Shown here: positions 43,340-53,088 of the stretch, in pieces
Layout: each line of letters opens with the position of its first letter
Position numbering within the stretch: position 1 is the stretch's first letter
Assembly (NCBI RefSeq): GCF_014284125.1
Contig: NZ_JACOFX010000020.1
Coordinates: forward strand, 1-64,000
Origin: Undibacterium umbellatum
GTDB taxonomy: Bacteria > Pseudomonadota > Gammaproteobacteria > Burkholderiales > Burkholderiaceae_D
Reading direction: 5' to 3'
Length of the DNA: 64,000 nt
The notes under the pieces: model-generated
Database searches by the model: none
The model's input: the letters and a program-made list of their open reading frames with translations, nothing else
Told to the model about the DNA's origin: nothing
Program-made: the position numbers and the translations under genes

Positions 43340-46300
43340 TTGCCCGTATCATCCTTGAACAATGCCGACGCTCTGGTCGTAAGGAATCTGCAACTTGCTT
43401 TCGTCTATATCCTGTTTGGACGTATCGCCTTGTTGCTGGCAATTCCTCCCGGCTATGCCATAGCCGTATTCCCTCCGGCAGGCATTGCCGTCATCGCCGT
43501 ACTGACCGGAGGTTATCGCCTCTTGCCGGGTGTGGCCCTGGGTTCATGCCTGTTCAATCTGTGGATAGGCTGGGAAGGCCAAGGGCAACTCACGGTAGCT
43601 ACAATCGCTCTTGCCCTGCTTGTTGCCACCGGTGCCCTGTTGCAAGCCGTGGTCAGCACCTATCTCATCAAAAGCCTTGTTGGCTACCCGGCTGCACTGG
43701 ATACTGAGCGCCATGTTGCCCTCTTCCTCCTACTGGCCGGTCCGGTTGGTTGCCTGATCAATGCAAGTATTGGAATTTTTTCCCTGTTCACCCTGGGGTT
43801 ACTGCCAGTGACTGACATGTTTGGCAACTGGCTTACTTGGTGGATAGGTGACATCCTTGGTGTCCTGATCGTCGCACCATTGGTCATGATACTGATAGGA
43901 CAACCTCGTACTATCTGGAAATCCCGTCGCCTTAATGTAGGCGTACCTTTGCTATTGACCTTATCCGTCGTTGTTTCCATCTTCCTCTACGTGCGCGAAT
44001 CTGAAGTAGAAAGGCAAACAAAAGAGTTCGAAACCGAAGCCAGCCGAATGGTGCAAGCCATACAGCATAGATTCGATTTCCAAAGCGAATTCCTGTGGAA
44101 TATGGAACGGTTTTTTACCAGCTCCGAACATGTCTCGCGGGAAGATTTCGGCAGCTTCGTCAGCAAGGTACTGCAAAGAGAAAGCACCATCATCGCTGTC
44201 GATTGGGCGCCCGTGGTGATGCATGGCGACAGACCCGCCCATGAAGCCAAAGTCAAAAAAGAAACTCACATTGCATCCGGCATCAAAGAGAGCCTGGACA
44301 ACATTAATTTCCGGTCTGCAACAGAACGCCCGTTTTATCTGCCCATAGAATATGTCGAACCATATGCAGTCAACCAGGCCGCTATGGGATTTGACCTCTA
44401 CTCTGAAGCTGGCAGAAAAGCTGCCATAGAAAAAGCGCGTGACACCGGTCAGTTGATTGCCACTTCACCACTCAACGTTATCAGGACGGACAGATCAAAA
44501 AGTGGCACTGGTAGTCTGATTATTGTTCCTGTCTACTCACGTAACAGCTCAGTGTCAACAATAGAACAAAGGCGCGCTGCTTTTCGTGGCGTCGTCCTCA
44601 GCGTATTGCACATAGATGAACTAGTCAGGCAGGTTTTTTCTGAAGAAACACGCGCCCAGGTCCTGTTCCGCTTGCGTGACCTCAATAGCCCCGCTGACAA
44701 GAGCGAAATCTACAACACCCTGGGCCAGTATCCCACAACAACCCGATTCCACAGTAGCATCCTGCTCGGCGACCACCAGTTTGAATTCACCGCCCGCCCC
44801 TCGCCTGTATATTGGCAACTGCATCGTTCATTGTCTGCCTGGGCCACCCTGATAGGCGGCTTATTCTTTACCAGCCTCATCAGCGTGTATTTACTGGTCG
44901 TCAGCGGCAATGCCTTTCATATCGAACACAAAGTCAGACAGCGTACGCTGGAACTGCAAGCCAGCAAAGAAGAATTGATACGCAGTGGCCTGCTACTGCA
45001 AACCGTCATGGAAGGCACAGAATCCTACATCCATGTACGCGATCTTGATGGCCGCTACCTTTACATCAACAAGGAATACGAAACCGTCTTCCAGATGAAG
45101 CGTGAACAACTGATAGGCAAAACCATAGAAGATGTTTTTCCCCCAGATCTAGCGAGGAAGTACCGCAGTGCAGAACAAACCGTCATCGCCACCAAGACCG
45201 CCTTGCGCACTGAAGCCATGGTGCAGCAAAAAGATGGCATGCATACTTACCTCGTCGTGCGTTCCCCCCTGATCAATGCCAATGGTGAAGTCTTTGGGGC
45301 TTGCGGTGTCGGCACCGACATCACACAGCGCAAGCGGGATGAAATTGTCCAGTATGAAAACCTCATGTTGCTGCAAGCGGTCATGGATAGCACCGCATCG
45401 GCTGTCTGCTTGCGCGACAAGAATGGCTACTACCTCTACGCCAACAAAGAATACGACAAGCTCTTCAAGCCCGCCAATATCGCCAGCCTGATCGGCACAA
45501 GCGTCTTTTATGTCTTTTCCAGAGACAAGGCAGAGCAATACATGCGCATGTCTGCTGAAGTCATCCAGACCGGGACCATACGCCGCACAGAAATCTCCCT
45601 AACAATCGAAGGGATCGACACCACCCACATCCTCATGCTCACGCCCTTGCGCAATGAATCGGGCGAAATTTACGGTATCTGCACTGTCGGCACAGATATC
45701 AGCCAGCGCAAGAAATCCGAAGAAGCCATCCTTGCCCTCAATGCTCAACTGGCGGCCACCACCGCCCTGCAAAACGCCATACTTGACAGCGCCAACTTCT
45801 CCATCATCGCCACCGACACCACTGGCCTCATACAAGTCTGGAGCAAGGGCGCAGAACTCATGCTGGGTTACTCTGCAACAGAAATGATAGGCGTGCAAAC
45901 ACCAGTCTGTCTGCATGACATGGCTGAGCTGACTAACCGGGCCGCAAAACTCAGCCAGGAATTTGATATACAGGTAAGTGCCGGCTTCGGAGTCTTTGCC
46001 TTGCGTGCATTGCGGGGCATGGCTGATGAGAGTGAATGGACATATAAACGTAAGGATGGCAGCCACCTGCCCGTCATGCTCTCAGTGACCGCACTGAAGG
46101 ACAGCAAAGGTGATATATCCGGCTTCCTCAACATCGCCTACGACATCACCGAGCGCAAAAAAGTCGAAATCATGAAAAACGAATTCATTTCCACCGTTTC
46201 CCATGAATTACGCACCCCACTGACCTCCATACGCGGCGCACTGGGTTTGCTGATGGGCGGTGCGCTAGGAAAGATGCCTGACAGTGCCGAAAAAATCCTC

Positions 46301-46867
46301 GACATCGCCACCAAAAATTGCCAGCGCCTGGTCAGGATGATCAACGACATCCTCGACGTAGAAAAAATAGAATCAGGCAAGATGGAATTCAATTTCGCCC
46401 AGGTACATTTGATTCCTGTATTGGAACAGGCCATCGCCGCTACTGCCGCCTACGCAGAACAGCACCAGGTCGGCCTCAGGCTGCAAACAGCAATTCAAGG
46501 CGAAGATGCCGACATCGTCAGAATAGACACCGACCGCATCACCCAGGTCCTCATCAACCTGCTCTCCAATGCAGCCAAATTCTCACCCCACGGTGCCAGT
46601 GTTGATGTGCTGCTGACCTCGCAGCCAGGGCAATTGCGCGTCGCCATCATCGACCAGGGCATAGGTATAGCGGATGAATTCCGCGATCGCATCTTCCAGA
46701 AGTTCGCCCAGGCGATTACTTCTGAGCTCCAAAGAAAAGGCGGTACTGGCCTGGGCCTGAGTATTTCCAAAGCCATCATAGAACATCATGGCGGACAAAT
46801 TGGTTTTATCAGCACCATCGGTAAAGGCAGTGAATTCTTCTTTGTTCTGCCGATAGACAACAAATGA
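43340..46867 (+). CDS. MASE1-CHASE-PAS sensor histidine kinase
   Basis: A 1175-residue membrane sensor kinase. MASE1 multi-helix domain at 1-205 (for example YAIAVFPPAGIAVIAVLTGG), another helix, a periplasmic CHASE domain at about 255-435 (FDFQSEFLWNMERFF), a helix near 505-525, three PAS/PAC units (about 545-925), then HisKA with FISTVSHELRTPLTSIRG (His near 955), N-box LINLLSNAAKFSP, DQGIGI and GGTGLGLSISKAI. The start is TTG at 43340 behind a GGGAG site; no ATG is near. No response regulator is adjacent. It converges with the next kinase, only 5 bp apart. Confidence 0.9.
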   Translation: MPVSSLNNADALVVRNLQLAFVYILFGRIALLLAIPPGYAIAVFPPAGIAVIAVLTGGYRLLPGVALGSCLFNLWIGWEGQGQLTVATIALALLVATGALLQAVVSTYLIKSLVGYPAALDTERHVALFLLLAGPVGCLINASIGIFSLFTLGLLPVTDMFGNWLTWWIGDILGVLIVAPLVMILIGQPRTIWKSRRLNVGVPLLLTLSVVVSIFLYVRESEVERQTKEFETEASRMVQAIQHRFDFQSEFLWNMERFFTSSEHVSREDFGSFVSKVLQRESTIIAVDWAPVVMHGDRPAHEAKVKKETHIASGIKESLDNINFRSATERPFYLPIEYVEPYAVNQAAMGFDLYSEAGRKAAIEKARDTGQLIATSPLNVIRTDRSKSGTGSLIIVPVYSRNSSVSTIEQRRAAFRGVVLSVLHIDELVRQVFSEETRAQVLFRLRDLNSPADKSEIYNTLGQYPTTTRFHSSILLGDHQFEFTARPSPVYWQLHRSLSAWATLIGGLFFTSLISVYLLVVSGNAFHIEHKVRQRTLELQASKEELIRSGLLLQTVMEGTESYIHVRDLDGRYLYINKEYETVFQMKREQLIGKTIEDVFPPDLARKYRSAEQTVIATKTALRTEAMVQQKDGMHTYLVVRSPLINANGEVFGACGVGTDITQRKRDEIVQYENLMLLQAVMDSTASAVCLRDKNGYYLYANKEYDKLFKPANIASLIGTSVFYVFSRDKAEQYMRMSAEVIQTGTIRRTEISLTIEGIDTTHILMLTPLRNESGEIYGICTVGTDISQRKKSEEAILALNAQLAATTALQNAILDSANFSIIATDTTGLIQVWSKGAELMLGYSATEMIGVQTPVCLHDMAELTNRAAKLSQEFDIQVSAGFGVFALRALRGMADESEWTYKRKDGSHLPVMLSVTALKDSKGDISGFLNIAYDITERKKVEIMKNEFISTVSHELRTPLTSIRGALGLLMGGALGKMPDSAEKILDIATKNCQRLVRMINDILDVEKIESGKMEFNFAQVHLIPVLEQAIAATAAYAEQHQVGLRLQTAIQGEDADIVRIDTDRITQVLINLLSNAAKFSPHGASVDVLLTSQPGQLRVAIIDQGIGIADEFRDRIFQKFAQAITSELQRKGGTGLGLSISKAIIEHHGGQIGFISTIGKGSEFFFVLPIDNK

Positions 46868-46872
46868 CTATG

Positions 46873-48477
46873 TCAGCTTCGCGACGGTGCGATCAAGGGA
46901 AGTTTAATCAGAAATTCTGTACCCTTACCAATGACAGATTGCACCGATATGCTACCGCCAAGTACACCATGAACAATATTATAAGAGATATGCAGACCTA
47001 ATCCTGATCCCCCCTGTCCCAGTTTGGTGGTAAAGAAAGGGTCGAATATTTTTAAGATATTCTCTTTCGATATTCCGCAGCCGTTATCTTGAAAAGAAAT
47101 AATCAGCTTGCCATCGCTGTCATTATCTGTGCAGGCAACCAGTCTGATCATGCCTTGCTCGCGTCCATCGAAAGCGTGGATCAGTGCATTGTTAAACAAG
47201 TTGACAATGATTTGCGTCAGTGGTCCAGGAAAACTGTCCATGTTAATGTCTGGCTCGACATCAATTTCCAGGCTGATTTTCTTTTGCTTTAACTGCAATC
47301 GCAGTGTCAATTCAAGCTCAAGAAGAATTTTTCTCAAGTTAAAGCTCCTGCGCATCTCACTGGTCTGATCAACTGCGATAGTTTTAAAGCTGCTGATGAG
47401 CTCTGCAGCACGTGAGATATTATTGACCAGCAAGACATCAGCTTCGCTAATTGTCGAAAAGAGACGATCTAAATCGGTTCTTTTCAGCCTGCCATTTTCA
47501 TAAGCTTGATGCGCTTCCTTGATTTTATCAGACAGTGTAGTCGTAATAGTCAGCGCATTACCTAGAGGTGTATTGAGCTCATGCGCTACTCCTGCTACAA
47601 GCGATCCCAGGCCAGCCAACTTCTCCGAATAAACAAGTTGGTCTTTTGTGTCCTGAAGATGCTGCAGGTGCTCTTCTTGTAATTTATAGGCGTGTGCCAG
47701 CTCACTGGTTCGTCGCGCCACACGATCTTCAAGTTGTTGGTTCAACTCTGTTATCTCAGAAATTTTCCTATTGATTTCGTTTGCCATGATATTGAAGTGC
47801 TGGCTCAGGATTGCCAGTTCATCGCTACCAGATACCTGAATAGAATGAAGATAATCACCAGAGACAATTGCCTGACTCGCCAGGGTGATTTCCTTGAGAC
47901 GCCGGGAAATTCTCATACCCAGAAAAAACATAATCGCGAAAACAACAAGTAGAACTGTGCAGCTTCTCACTAGAGAGTTGCGCTGCTCCTTGACTACCGC
48001 ATCGACAAGACTCCTGGTCGATAAGCCATACTGCAAATACCCCTCTTCACGTCCGGGCAGCAAAAGTGGATTGCGAATATGAATTTCAGTGCGTTTTAAA
48101 GCTGAGGTTTCAAGTTGATCGAGTGTGTCAGGAGCAGGAATCTCGCGGGGAGATGTAAAGGTGCTCAGCAGGATACGCTTATCATTGCCACCGATAACAA
48201 CATAAGTCACGCCATTGTCGACTTGCTCATCAAGCATCTCAGTAAAAAAAATGCTCACTGTCTTCAGGTCACCTTGTCCCAAATAAGTTGACACCGTCAT
48301 GTTCAGCAGCTTCGAAGTCTGAGTCACGTTGGCTTTAACATTTTGTATGACCGCAGTGTCCAAAGTACGACTGCCGTCATAAAGCACCGCAAGAATCAAC
48401 AGGGAAAAGGACAAGACGGCAGTGACAGTGAAGTAGCCAAGCAGTGAATTTAAAAAAGAAAGGGCTTTGACTCTCAT
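46873..48477 (-). CDS. HAMP sensor histidine kinase
   Basis: A 534-residue kinase: membrane helix at about 12-33, periplasmic sensor to about 170, second helix (VLLVVFAIMFFLGM), HAMP, a coiled linker (RVARRTSELAHAY), HisKA with GSLVAGVAHELNTPLGN (His near 298), then IIVNLFNNALIHA, DNGCGIS and GGSGLGLHISYNIVHG. All catalytic elements are present. It sits downstream of a porin and a PstS-like gene on the same strand, with 243 bp in between. No response regulator next to it. Confidence 0.88.
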   Translation of the reverse strand: MRVKALSFLNSLLGYFTVTAVLSFSLLILAVLYDGSRTLDTAVIQNVKANVTQTSKLLNMTVSTYLGQGDLKTVSIFFTEMLDEQVDNGVTYVVIGGNDKRILLSTFTSPREIPAPDTLDQLETSALKRTEIHIRNPLLLPGREEGYLQYGLSTRSLVDAVVKEQRNSLVRSCTVLLVVFAIMFFLGMRISRRLKEITLASQAIVSGDYLHSIQVSGSDELAILSQHFNIMANEINRKISEITELNQQLEDRVARRTSELAHAYKLQEEHLQHLQDTKDQLVYSEKLAGLGSLVAGVAHELNTPLGNALTITTTLSDKIKEAHQAYENGRLKRTDLDRLFSTISEADVLLVNNISRAAELISSFKTIAVDQTSEMRRSFNLRKILLELELTLRLQLKQKKISLEIDVEPDINMDSFPGPLTQIIVNLFNNALIHAFDGREQGMIRLVACTDNDSDGKLIISFQDNGCGISKENILKIFDPFFTTKLGQGGSGLGLHISYNIVHGVLGGSISVQSVIGKGTEFLIKLPLIAPSRS

Positions 48478-48667
48478 TGAATTTGCACAATATTAAGTGC
48501 CGGTCGAATATGCGCTTGATACAATTTCAGCCGCCTTCAGACTTTAATAATTTTCGGCCCAGGAGTCAATTGCCCATCCTGTAAGTGGTGCATATGGTCA
48601 ATAGCAAGCTTGATTCCCATGATGGACCACTCAAGACCTGACGAACCAGACGCTGGACACTAATACC

Positions 48668-48694
48668 AAATGGACTGCCGTTGGCAGTCCATTT
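48668..48694 (-). terminator. Terminator after porin gene
   Basis: Perfect 12-bp stem (AAATGGACTGCC with GGCAGTCCATTT) around GTT, just after the porin stop. The flanking T-run is weak on both sides. Confidence 0.6.
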
Positions 48695-48720
48695 CGCTAC
48701 TGAAAATTTTCTATGCCCTG

Positions 48721-49881
48721 TCAAAATGTCCCTTGAACAGAAACCGACAATAGCTTGGAATCACCAAAAAATTTATACGGATAACGAGACTTGTCTTTGG
48801 AAATGTCGTACTGCACCTTGAGTGAAGTATTTTTCATAAAATCCCAGCGCAAAGACAACACGTGCGTTTTTCTGGACTCAATCGGCTCATTCACCGTGGT
48901 GTATTGCGAATAAGTGTACATCGGTGTGAGCGAACCATAGTTGTAGCCAACACCGATCAGAGCATACTTATAGACATTATTGATCCCCAGTGAAGGCTCC
49001 ACTTGTTCGAACCTGTCGATCTCAGATTTGATCAGCCAGTTTTTGTAGTCCATATTGGCAGAGATGCCCATGATTTTCGTCGGCTGGTCCTTGACAATAT
49101 AAGTCGTGCCCAGAGTAGGATCACTTTGAGAAGCTGTTTCATTATGACGCATCATCATTGCACGAAAATCAAAAATGCCATTGTTCACCGATATTGATCC
49201 ACCCAAAATCTTTTTCCATGAATCATCGGTAGGCGTGGTGTAGTAAATTTTCGTGTAATAAGCATTATTTTTTTGAGTGAAACTGCCTGTCCAAGCAGCT
49301 GCAGTCATCGCCCAGCTAGAGTCACCCAACTGCCTGCGGTAGCTGACGTTGGCACCGTTATAAGCATAAATTGGCCAGCCATACACGTCTGGCGCAGGGC
49401 GTACCCAGGGATAAGCGTAACCTATGTAAAGGTAATCACTGTAGTAATACAAGGGAATACGGAAACGCCCCGCCTGGAAAGTGAAATCCGAGTCAACTGA
49501 TGGCTGCCAGGTGATGTAAGCCCAGTCTACCGTTGGCTTTGAACCTTCGTTAGGATTGAGTGCGCGCGAAACAAATTGCGCCGTCGCAGAAAGAGTAGGG
49601 CTGAATTCTTTTTTGATCTGTATGCCAACTAATGACTCCTGATCAAACTGCCAGCCCTTTTCTTTTTCATAGACCCCAGTATATTCCCATGCCTGCACGG
49701 TACAAGGGCACTTCCATTGCTGGTAAGTCCAGGGGGCAGAACTCCCTTGCGACGAACCACTCAAGACCTTGGCACCTGTCAGGCTATAAAATCCGGTCAG
49801 CTTTAGCGAACCACTTTCATCCAGATCAATGGCATTGGCCAAAGCGGGTAACAACATCAACGCCAGCAATATTTTTTTCAT
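48721..49881 (-). CDS. Outer-membrane porin-like protein
   Basis: A 386-residue protein with a signal peptide (MKKILLALMLLPALANA) and an alternating aromatic beta-barrel pattern throughout (WAYITWQPSVDSDFTFQAGRF is typical of barrel hairpins), ending with the VSVQGTF signature of outer-membrane insertion. It contains a CPC pair in an early loop. Together with the PstS-like gene upstream and the kinase downstream it looks like a transport and sensing unit; substrate unknown. Confidence 0.75.
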   Translation of the reverse strand: MKKILLALMLLPALANAIDLDESGSLKLTGFYSLTGAKVLSGSSQGSSAPWTYQQWKCPCTVQAWEYTGVYEKEKGWQFDQESLVGIQIKKEFSPTLSATAQFVSRALNPNEGSKPTVDWAYITWQPSVDSDFTFQAGRFRIPLYYYSDYLYIGYAYPWVRPAPDVYGWPIYAYNGANVSYRRQLGDSSWAMTAAAWTGSFTQKNNAYYTKIYYTTPTDDSWKKILGGSISVNNGIFDFRAMMMRHNETASQSDPTLGTTYIVKDQPTKIMGISANMDYKNWLIKSEIDRFEQVEPSLGINNVYKYALIGVGYNYGSLTPMYTYSQYTTVNEPIESRKTHVLSLRWDFMKNTSLKVQYDISKDKSRYPYKFFGDSKLLSVSVQGTF

Positions 49882-49917
49882 CGCATATCTCCTAAATGGC
49901 TTATCAGCGCTTCATGT

Positions 49918-50337
49918 TCAAGGAACAATGGCGACCACTTTAACGCTGTCATCGACGGCAGATTTGTCTATGTAACCTATGGCATTTTGATTTTCACTCA
50001 CATACTTCTTGACCTCAGCACCTGTCTTGAATTCCTTGGGCGCTTTCGCCTTTCCTGTAAAAAGCAGCTTGGACCAAATAGCCTGAACTTGTGCAGGTTC
50101 TTTTTCCAATACCTTTTTATAGAAATCGGCGCGTGCTGGTGAGTTTTCCGGCAACTCTACCGGAGAAAAAAGTGTAGAGCCTCCCAGATAGAATTGTGCG
50201 ACCTGAGAGAGAAACATCTTTGTGGCTGGATTTTGCGGATGAACGATAATCGCTAACTCCGCCTTTGCTGAAACGCTCGCCAATGAGAGTAAAAGAGCAA
50301 GGACAGCAACCCGCTTATGGAATTTGAAGATCATCAC
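49918..50337 (-). CDS. PstS-like periplasmic substrate-binding protein
   Basis: A 139-residue exported protein (signal peptide ending ASVSAKA). The mature part ELAIIVHPQNPATKMFLSQVAQFYLG, then IWSKLLFTGKAKAPKEF and NQNAIGYIDKSAV, matches the short PBP-like (PstS superfamily) proteins found beside porins and sensor kinases. It is much shorter than true PstS, so phosphate binding is not certain. It is transcribed in the same direction as the porin, 36 bp upstream. Confidence 0.8.
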   Translation of the reverse strand: MMIFKFHKRVAVLALLLSLASVSAKAELAIIVHPQNPATKMFLSQVAQFYLGGSTLFSPVELPENSPARADFYKKVLEKEPAQVQAIWSKLLFTGKAKAPKEFKTGAEVKKYVSENQNAIGYIDKSAVDDSVKVVAIVP

Positions 50338-50432
50338 ACTTCCTCCAAGAAGGGCAGCAATAGGAGAAACAATCTATACCCTCGTATTGCCGATTCAAAA
50401 CAGACGCACATGAGATTCTTAAGCTAAAACCA

Positions 50433-50780
50433 ATGAACCAGAATGAAGCATTCCTCGATTTTTCGTTTTACCAAGCAAATTCACTATCCATTTCTAAGCC
50501 TAGAGTAACATTGTCCAGAGCAGAATTGAGTGAGACAACTCGACTTTCATCAGGCCACTGTTGTATTCCCTTCACAGCGATCGTCGAAGCTCACTGGACA
50601 GATGCACTTCCGACATCAGTCTTGGTATTTGAAAAATCTTCCCAGCAAACGACATTGACAGACACCGATTTCCAGAATGATGTAAACACGACATTAGAGC
50701 ATCGCTCTAACATCCTTGAATCGGTAAACGTGCCAGCAATCCTGATGAAAGAGTATCGACCGCCGATGACCGTTTCATGA
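50433..50780 (+). CDS. Doubtful ORF, 115 residues
   Basis: No ribosome site, signal peptide or recognisable family (MNQNEAFLDFSFYQANSL...). It lies in front of an MCP pseudogene and may be non-coding or another remnant. Confidence 0.25.
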   Translation: MNQNEAFLDFSFYQANSLSISKPRVTLSRAELSETTRLSSGHCCIPFTAIVEAHWTDALPTSVLVFEKSSQQTTLTDTDFQNDVNTTLEHRSNILESVNVPAILMKEYRPPMTVS

Positions 50781-50837
50781 CATAGAGCAAGAGGTCGTTA
50801 CTGCGCTCCCTGGCCGTGGCGCTACCTATGCCAACAC

Positions 50838-51190
50838 CGTCATACAGAAAAGTAATTGCCAATGGCAATGCTGATTTATCTAAGCGCACCGCGCTACAGA
50901 CCAACGCCCAGGAATAGACATCTCCCCCATGAGAGAACTGGCCGACACTGTCAAACAAAACACCGCTGGTGCCGAACATGCCAACAACAATGCCCTTTTC
51001 GCATCAGCCTTGGCGCAGAAAGGCGGCATTGCCTTCCAGACCATCATGCTCGCCTTGAACTTATCTGTAGGAGCCACTAGCGTTTTGGAACAAGGCAAAG
51101 GCTCTGCCGCCGTTGCGACTCAAATGCACAATCTTGCACAGCGTTTTTCTGACGTTGCGAAAGAAATCAGAGACTTGACAGATTTATCGC
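50838..51190 (+). pseudogene. Methyl-accepting chemotaxis protein remnant
   Basis: One frame reads VIANGNADLSKRT and then stops; the next frame continues MRELADTVKQNTAGAEHANN and ALAQKGG. These are the familiar conserved elements of MCP signalling domains (GN.DLS.RTE.Q, then L...V+QN...A..AN). Two stops and a frameshift are visible, and both ends are missing. Confidence 0.8.
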
Positions 51191-51237
51191 AATGGCACAC
51201 CTGCCCACCCCAATGGCCCAATGCTGAACCCTTTGTT

Positions 51238-51370
51238 GAGAGATTTTACGACTCGGCATAAGCTGATCAGGCCGCATCAGCATTTGTATGGGCATACGCC
51301 TGCCGAAGTCTGGAGAGGTATTAACCCGTACATCACGCCACCTAAATTTGTACATCAGTTTGAGGCTTGA
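51238..51370 (+). mobile_element. Transposase C-terminal remnant
   Basis: A frame reads KLIRPHQHLYGHTPAEVWRG and then INPYITPPKFV before a stop. RPH.....TPAEVW is the ending of DDE integrase-core transposases of IS3-like elements. The rest of the element and its inverted repeats are not visible. Confidence 0.7.
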
Positions 51371-51405
51371 GATGGTTTGTTGCAGGGATAGCATTAGGCT
51401 CAGGA

Positions 51406-51630
51406 TCACTGACCACAACCACCCAACTCTATGCAGATACCCGTTTTACCTAACGGCTTCCAGGTTGCACCATGGTCAGAACTTTTAAATATGTCACGGA
51501 AAGTAACAACATACATTGCACCAGTCTTATCAACCTCGACGTCACGCATGGTGCCGCCAAAATCATGAGTTTTCGCTGTCTTTCCATCCAGACTGAAAAG
51601 TAACTCAGGTAACGGAGGATAATCAGGCAA
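51406..51630 (-). pseudogene. Fragment with a BNR (Asp-box) repeat
   Basis: A 74-codon frame from a TTG with a stop just before it. It contains YVVTFRDIFKSSDHGATW, in which S-x-D-x-G-x-T-W is an Asp-box, as in sialidase or photosystem-assembly-like propellers. It ends GICIELGGCGQ. Probably the C-terminal remainder of a larger gene. Confidence 0.5.
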
Positions 51631-51690
51631 ATAATTTTAGGTGTTCGCGCCGACTAAAATATAGTCAGTTTTGTGTCCAGCCAAACCAAA

Positions 51691-51753
51691 ACCTTCACTT
51701 TTTTTGCAAAACTTGCAGATCAGGTGAAGGAATTAGGTTTAACTGAACGCTGA
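51691..51753 (+). repeat. Repeated gene-end remnant, copy 1
   Basis: The plus strand reads FAKLADQVKELGLTER and then a stop. The DNA is closely similar to 52334-52399. It marks the 3' end of a lost gene, convergent with the exported gene at 51799. Confidence 0.6.
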
Positions 51754-51798
51754 ACGGGGCAAGTGCGTCACCTGCACATCTGGCTGCTGGTCACTATT

Positions 51799-52308
51799 TC
51801 ATTCCCATTGTCTAGTAGGTAATTTACTTTTTATTTTTTCATCGGCTTTATGCAATGCGTCTGTCATAGAAGCGAAATATGTATTATTTCCATCCGACGC
51901 CTTTTCAGGAGTCGTAGGTAGAGTCATTCCTCTCCAAGAAACATGGCATGGACCACATTTTTCATCCAACCCTAGATTGACGATCTCCAAAGTCATCGTG
52001 CCTTTGCTATTATCATCGCTAATGCCGTTAGGGAAAAAATCAAAAACCATAGACACATATAAACTGTTGGGATATGAGGTTCGCTCTTCCTTCCGAAATG
52101 TAAAGCCCTCTCCTGAATGTGCCTCTTTGTAAATCTGTATCAACTTTTTTAATTCGACATTTTTATAAACTAAAAATGGCTGGACTGGGCGTTGTGCATG
52201 CAAGTTCGGCACCAATATCACTCCAAGTAAAATCATCAAAATTTTTAGATGATTTTGAAAAATTATTCCAGAAAGTTTTTGTGAAAAAATTTTTTTGAAA
52301 AAATACAT
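51799..52308 (-). CDS. Exported hypothetical protein, 169 residues
   Basis: N-terminal hydrophobic segment (LKILMILLGVILVPNLHA) consistent with a signal peptide after a charged lead; the true start may be the ATG for MILLGV or slightly upstream. The mature domain has a CGPCHVSW motif and ends ADEKIKSKLPTRQWE. It is AT-rich and unlike its neighbours. Possibly an orphan immunity-type or periplasmic protein; no family recognised. Confidence 0.5.
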   Translation of the reverse strand: MYFFKKIFSQKLSGIIFQNHLKILMILLGVILVPNLHAQRPVQPFLVYKNVELKKLIQIYKEAHSGEGFTFRKEERTSYPNSLYVSMVFDFFPNGISDDNSKGTMTLEIVNLGLDEKCGPCHVSWRGMTLPTTPEKASDGNNTYFASMTDALHKADEKIKSKLPTRQWE

Positions 52309-52333
52309 AAATTACTTCCTGTAAATAAACGCA

Positions 52334-52399
52334 AAACCTCCGTCAGATTTTGCAAAATTTGCAGAGCAGGCGAAGTGGCTTGGTTTAACTGACCGCTAA
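52334..52399 (+). repeat. Repeated gene-end remnant, copy 2
   Basis: Reads FAKFAEQAKWLGLTDR and then a stop, matching copy 1 at 51691. Again it is convergent with an exported minus-strand gene, here the one at 52425, about 25 bp away. Confidence 0.6.
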
Positions 52400-52424
52400 A
52401 CAGGGCAAAAGCAGCAAACAAACA

Positions 52425-52964
52425 TTAGCCTGCTTCGCAAGCCTGGAGCTTATGCTTAGGAATTTCAATTAACTCCATCGTATCTGCCACTACCCGCCAA
52501 GCGACTATGACATTTTTAATTGGAACAGCATCAAACGTTTCAACATCACCTCGGACAAATGCATTGTAACGTTTACCACTTGAGTCCCCTTTTAATTTAC
52601 AAGATCCAATTTCCACAATATACGTACCTTTCTGTGAATGGCGATCAAAAAAATTAGCCACATCTAATGCCGCATTGCCCAAGACCAATTCCCCTACCAA
52701 TTGGTCTTTTTCCATATGCACCCTGCTACGCCACAATACAAACTGCTTTTGCTGGCTTTTACATTTCAACAAAAAATAGGTATTAAACTCATCTCTATCC
52801 CCGTCACTCTCGGGTGCAACCTGACTTGAAATGCCAGACGCAGTAATGACTATACATCCTTTAGATAATGAACTCGCCCCGGTATTGATAAAGTCACCCA
52901 GATTTTCGGCTAATGCTTGATCGCAACAAATGCTTATCATTAAGGCCAATAGAAGTTTATGCAT
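52425..52964 (-). CDS. Exported hypothetical protein, 179 residues
   Basis: Clear signal peptide (MHKLLLALMISICCDQALA). The mature domain is beta-rich with KGCIVITASG, KQFVLWRSRVH and CKLKGDSSGKRYNAF. No family recognised. It is not homologous to the exported gene at 51799, although both sit in the same repeated context. Confidence 0.55.
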   Translation of the reverse strand: MHKLLLALMISICCDQALAENLGDFINTGASSLSKGCIVITASGISSQVAPESDGDRDEFNTYFLLKCKSQQKQFVLWRSRVHMEKDQLVGELVLGNAALDVANFFDRHSQKGTYIVEIGSCKLKGDSSGKRYNAFVRGDVETFDAVPIKNVIVAWRVVADTMELIEIPKHKLQACEAG

Positions 52965-53088
52965 TTTTAGTTAATAAGTAATGTTCAAACGAACCTTTTA
53001 TCATTCAATGTATTAAATGGCATTTTTATTCGATTAGCATGGTGAATACTTAAAATAACGCCATCAATTTTTAGCATTTTTTCACCTT

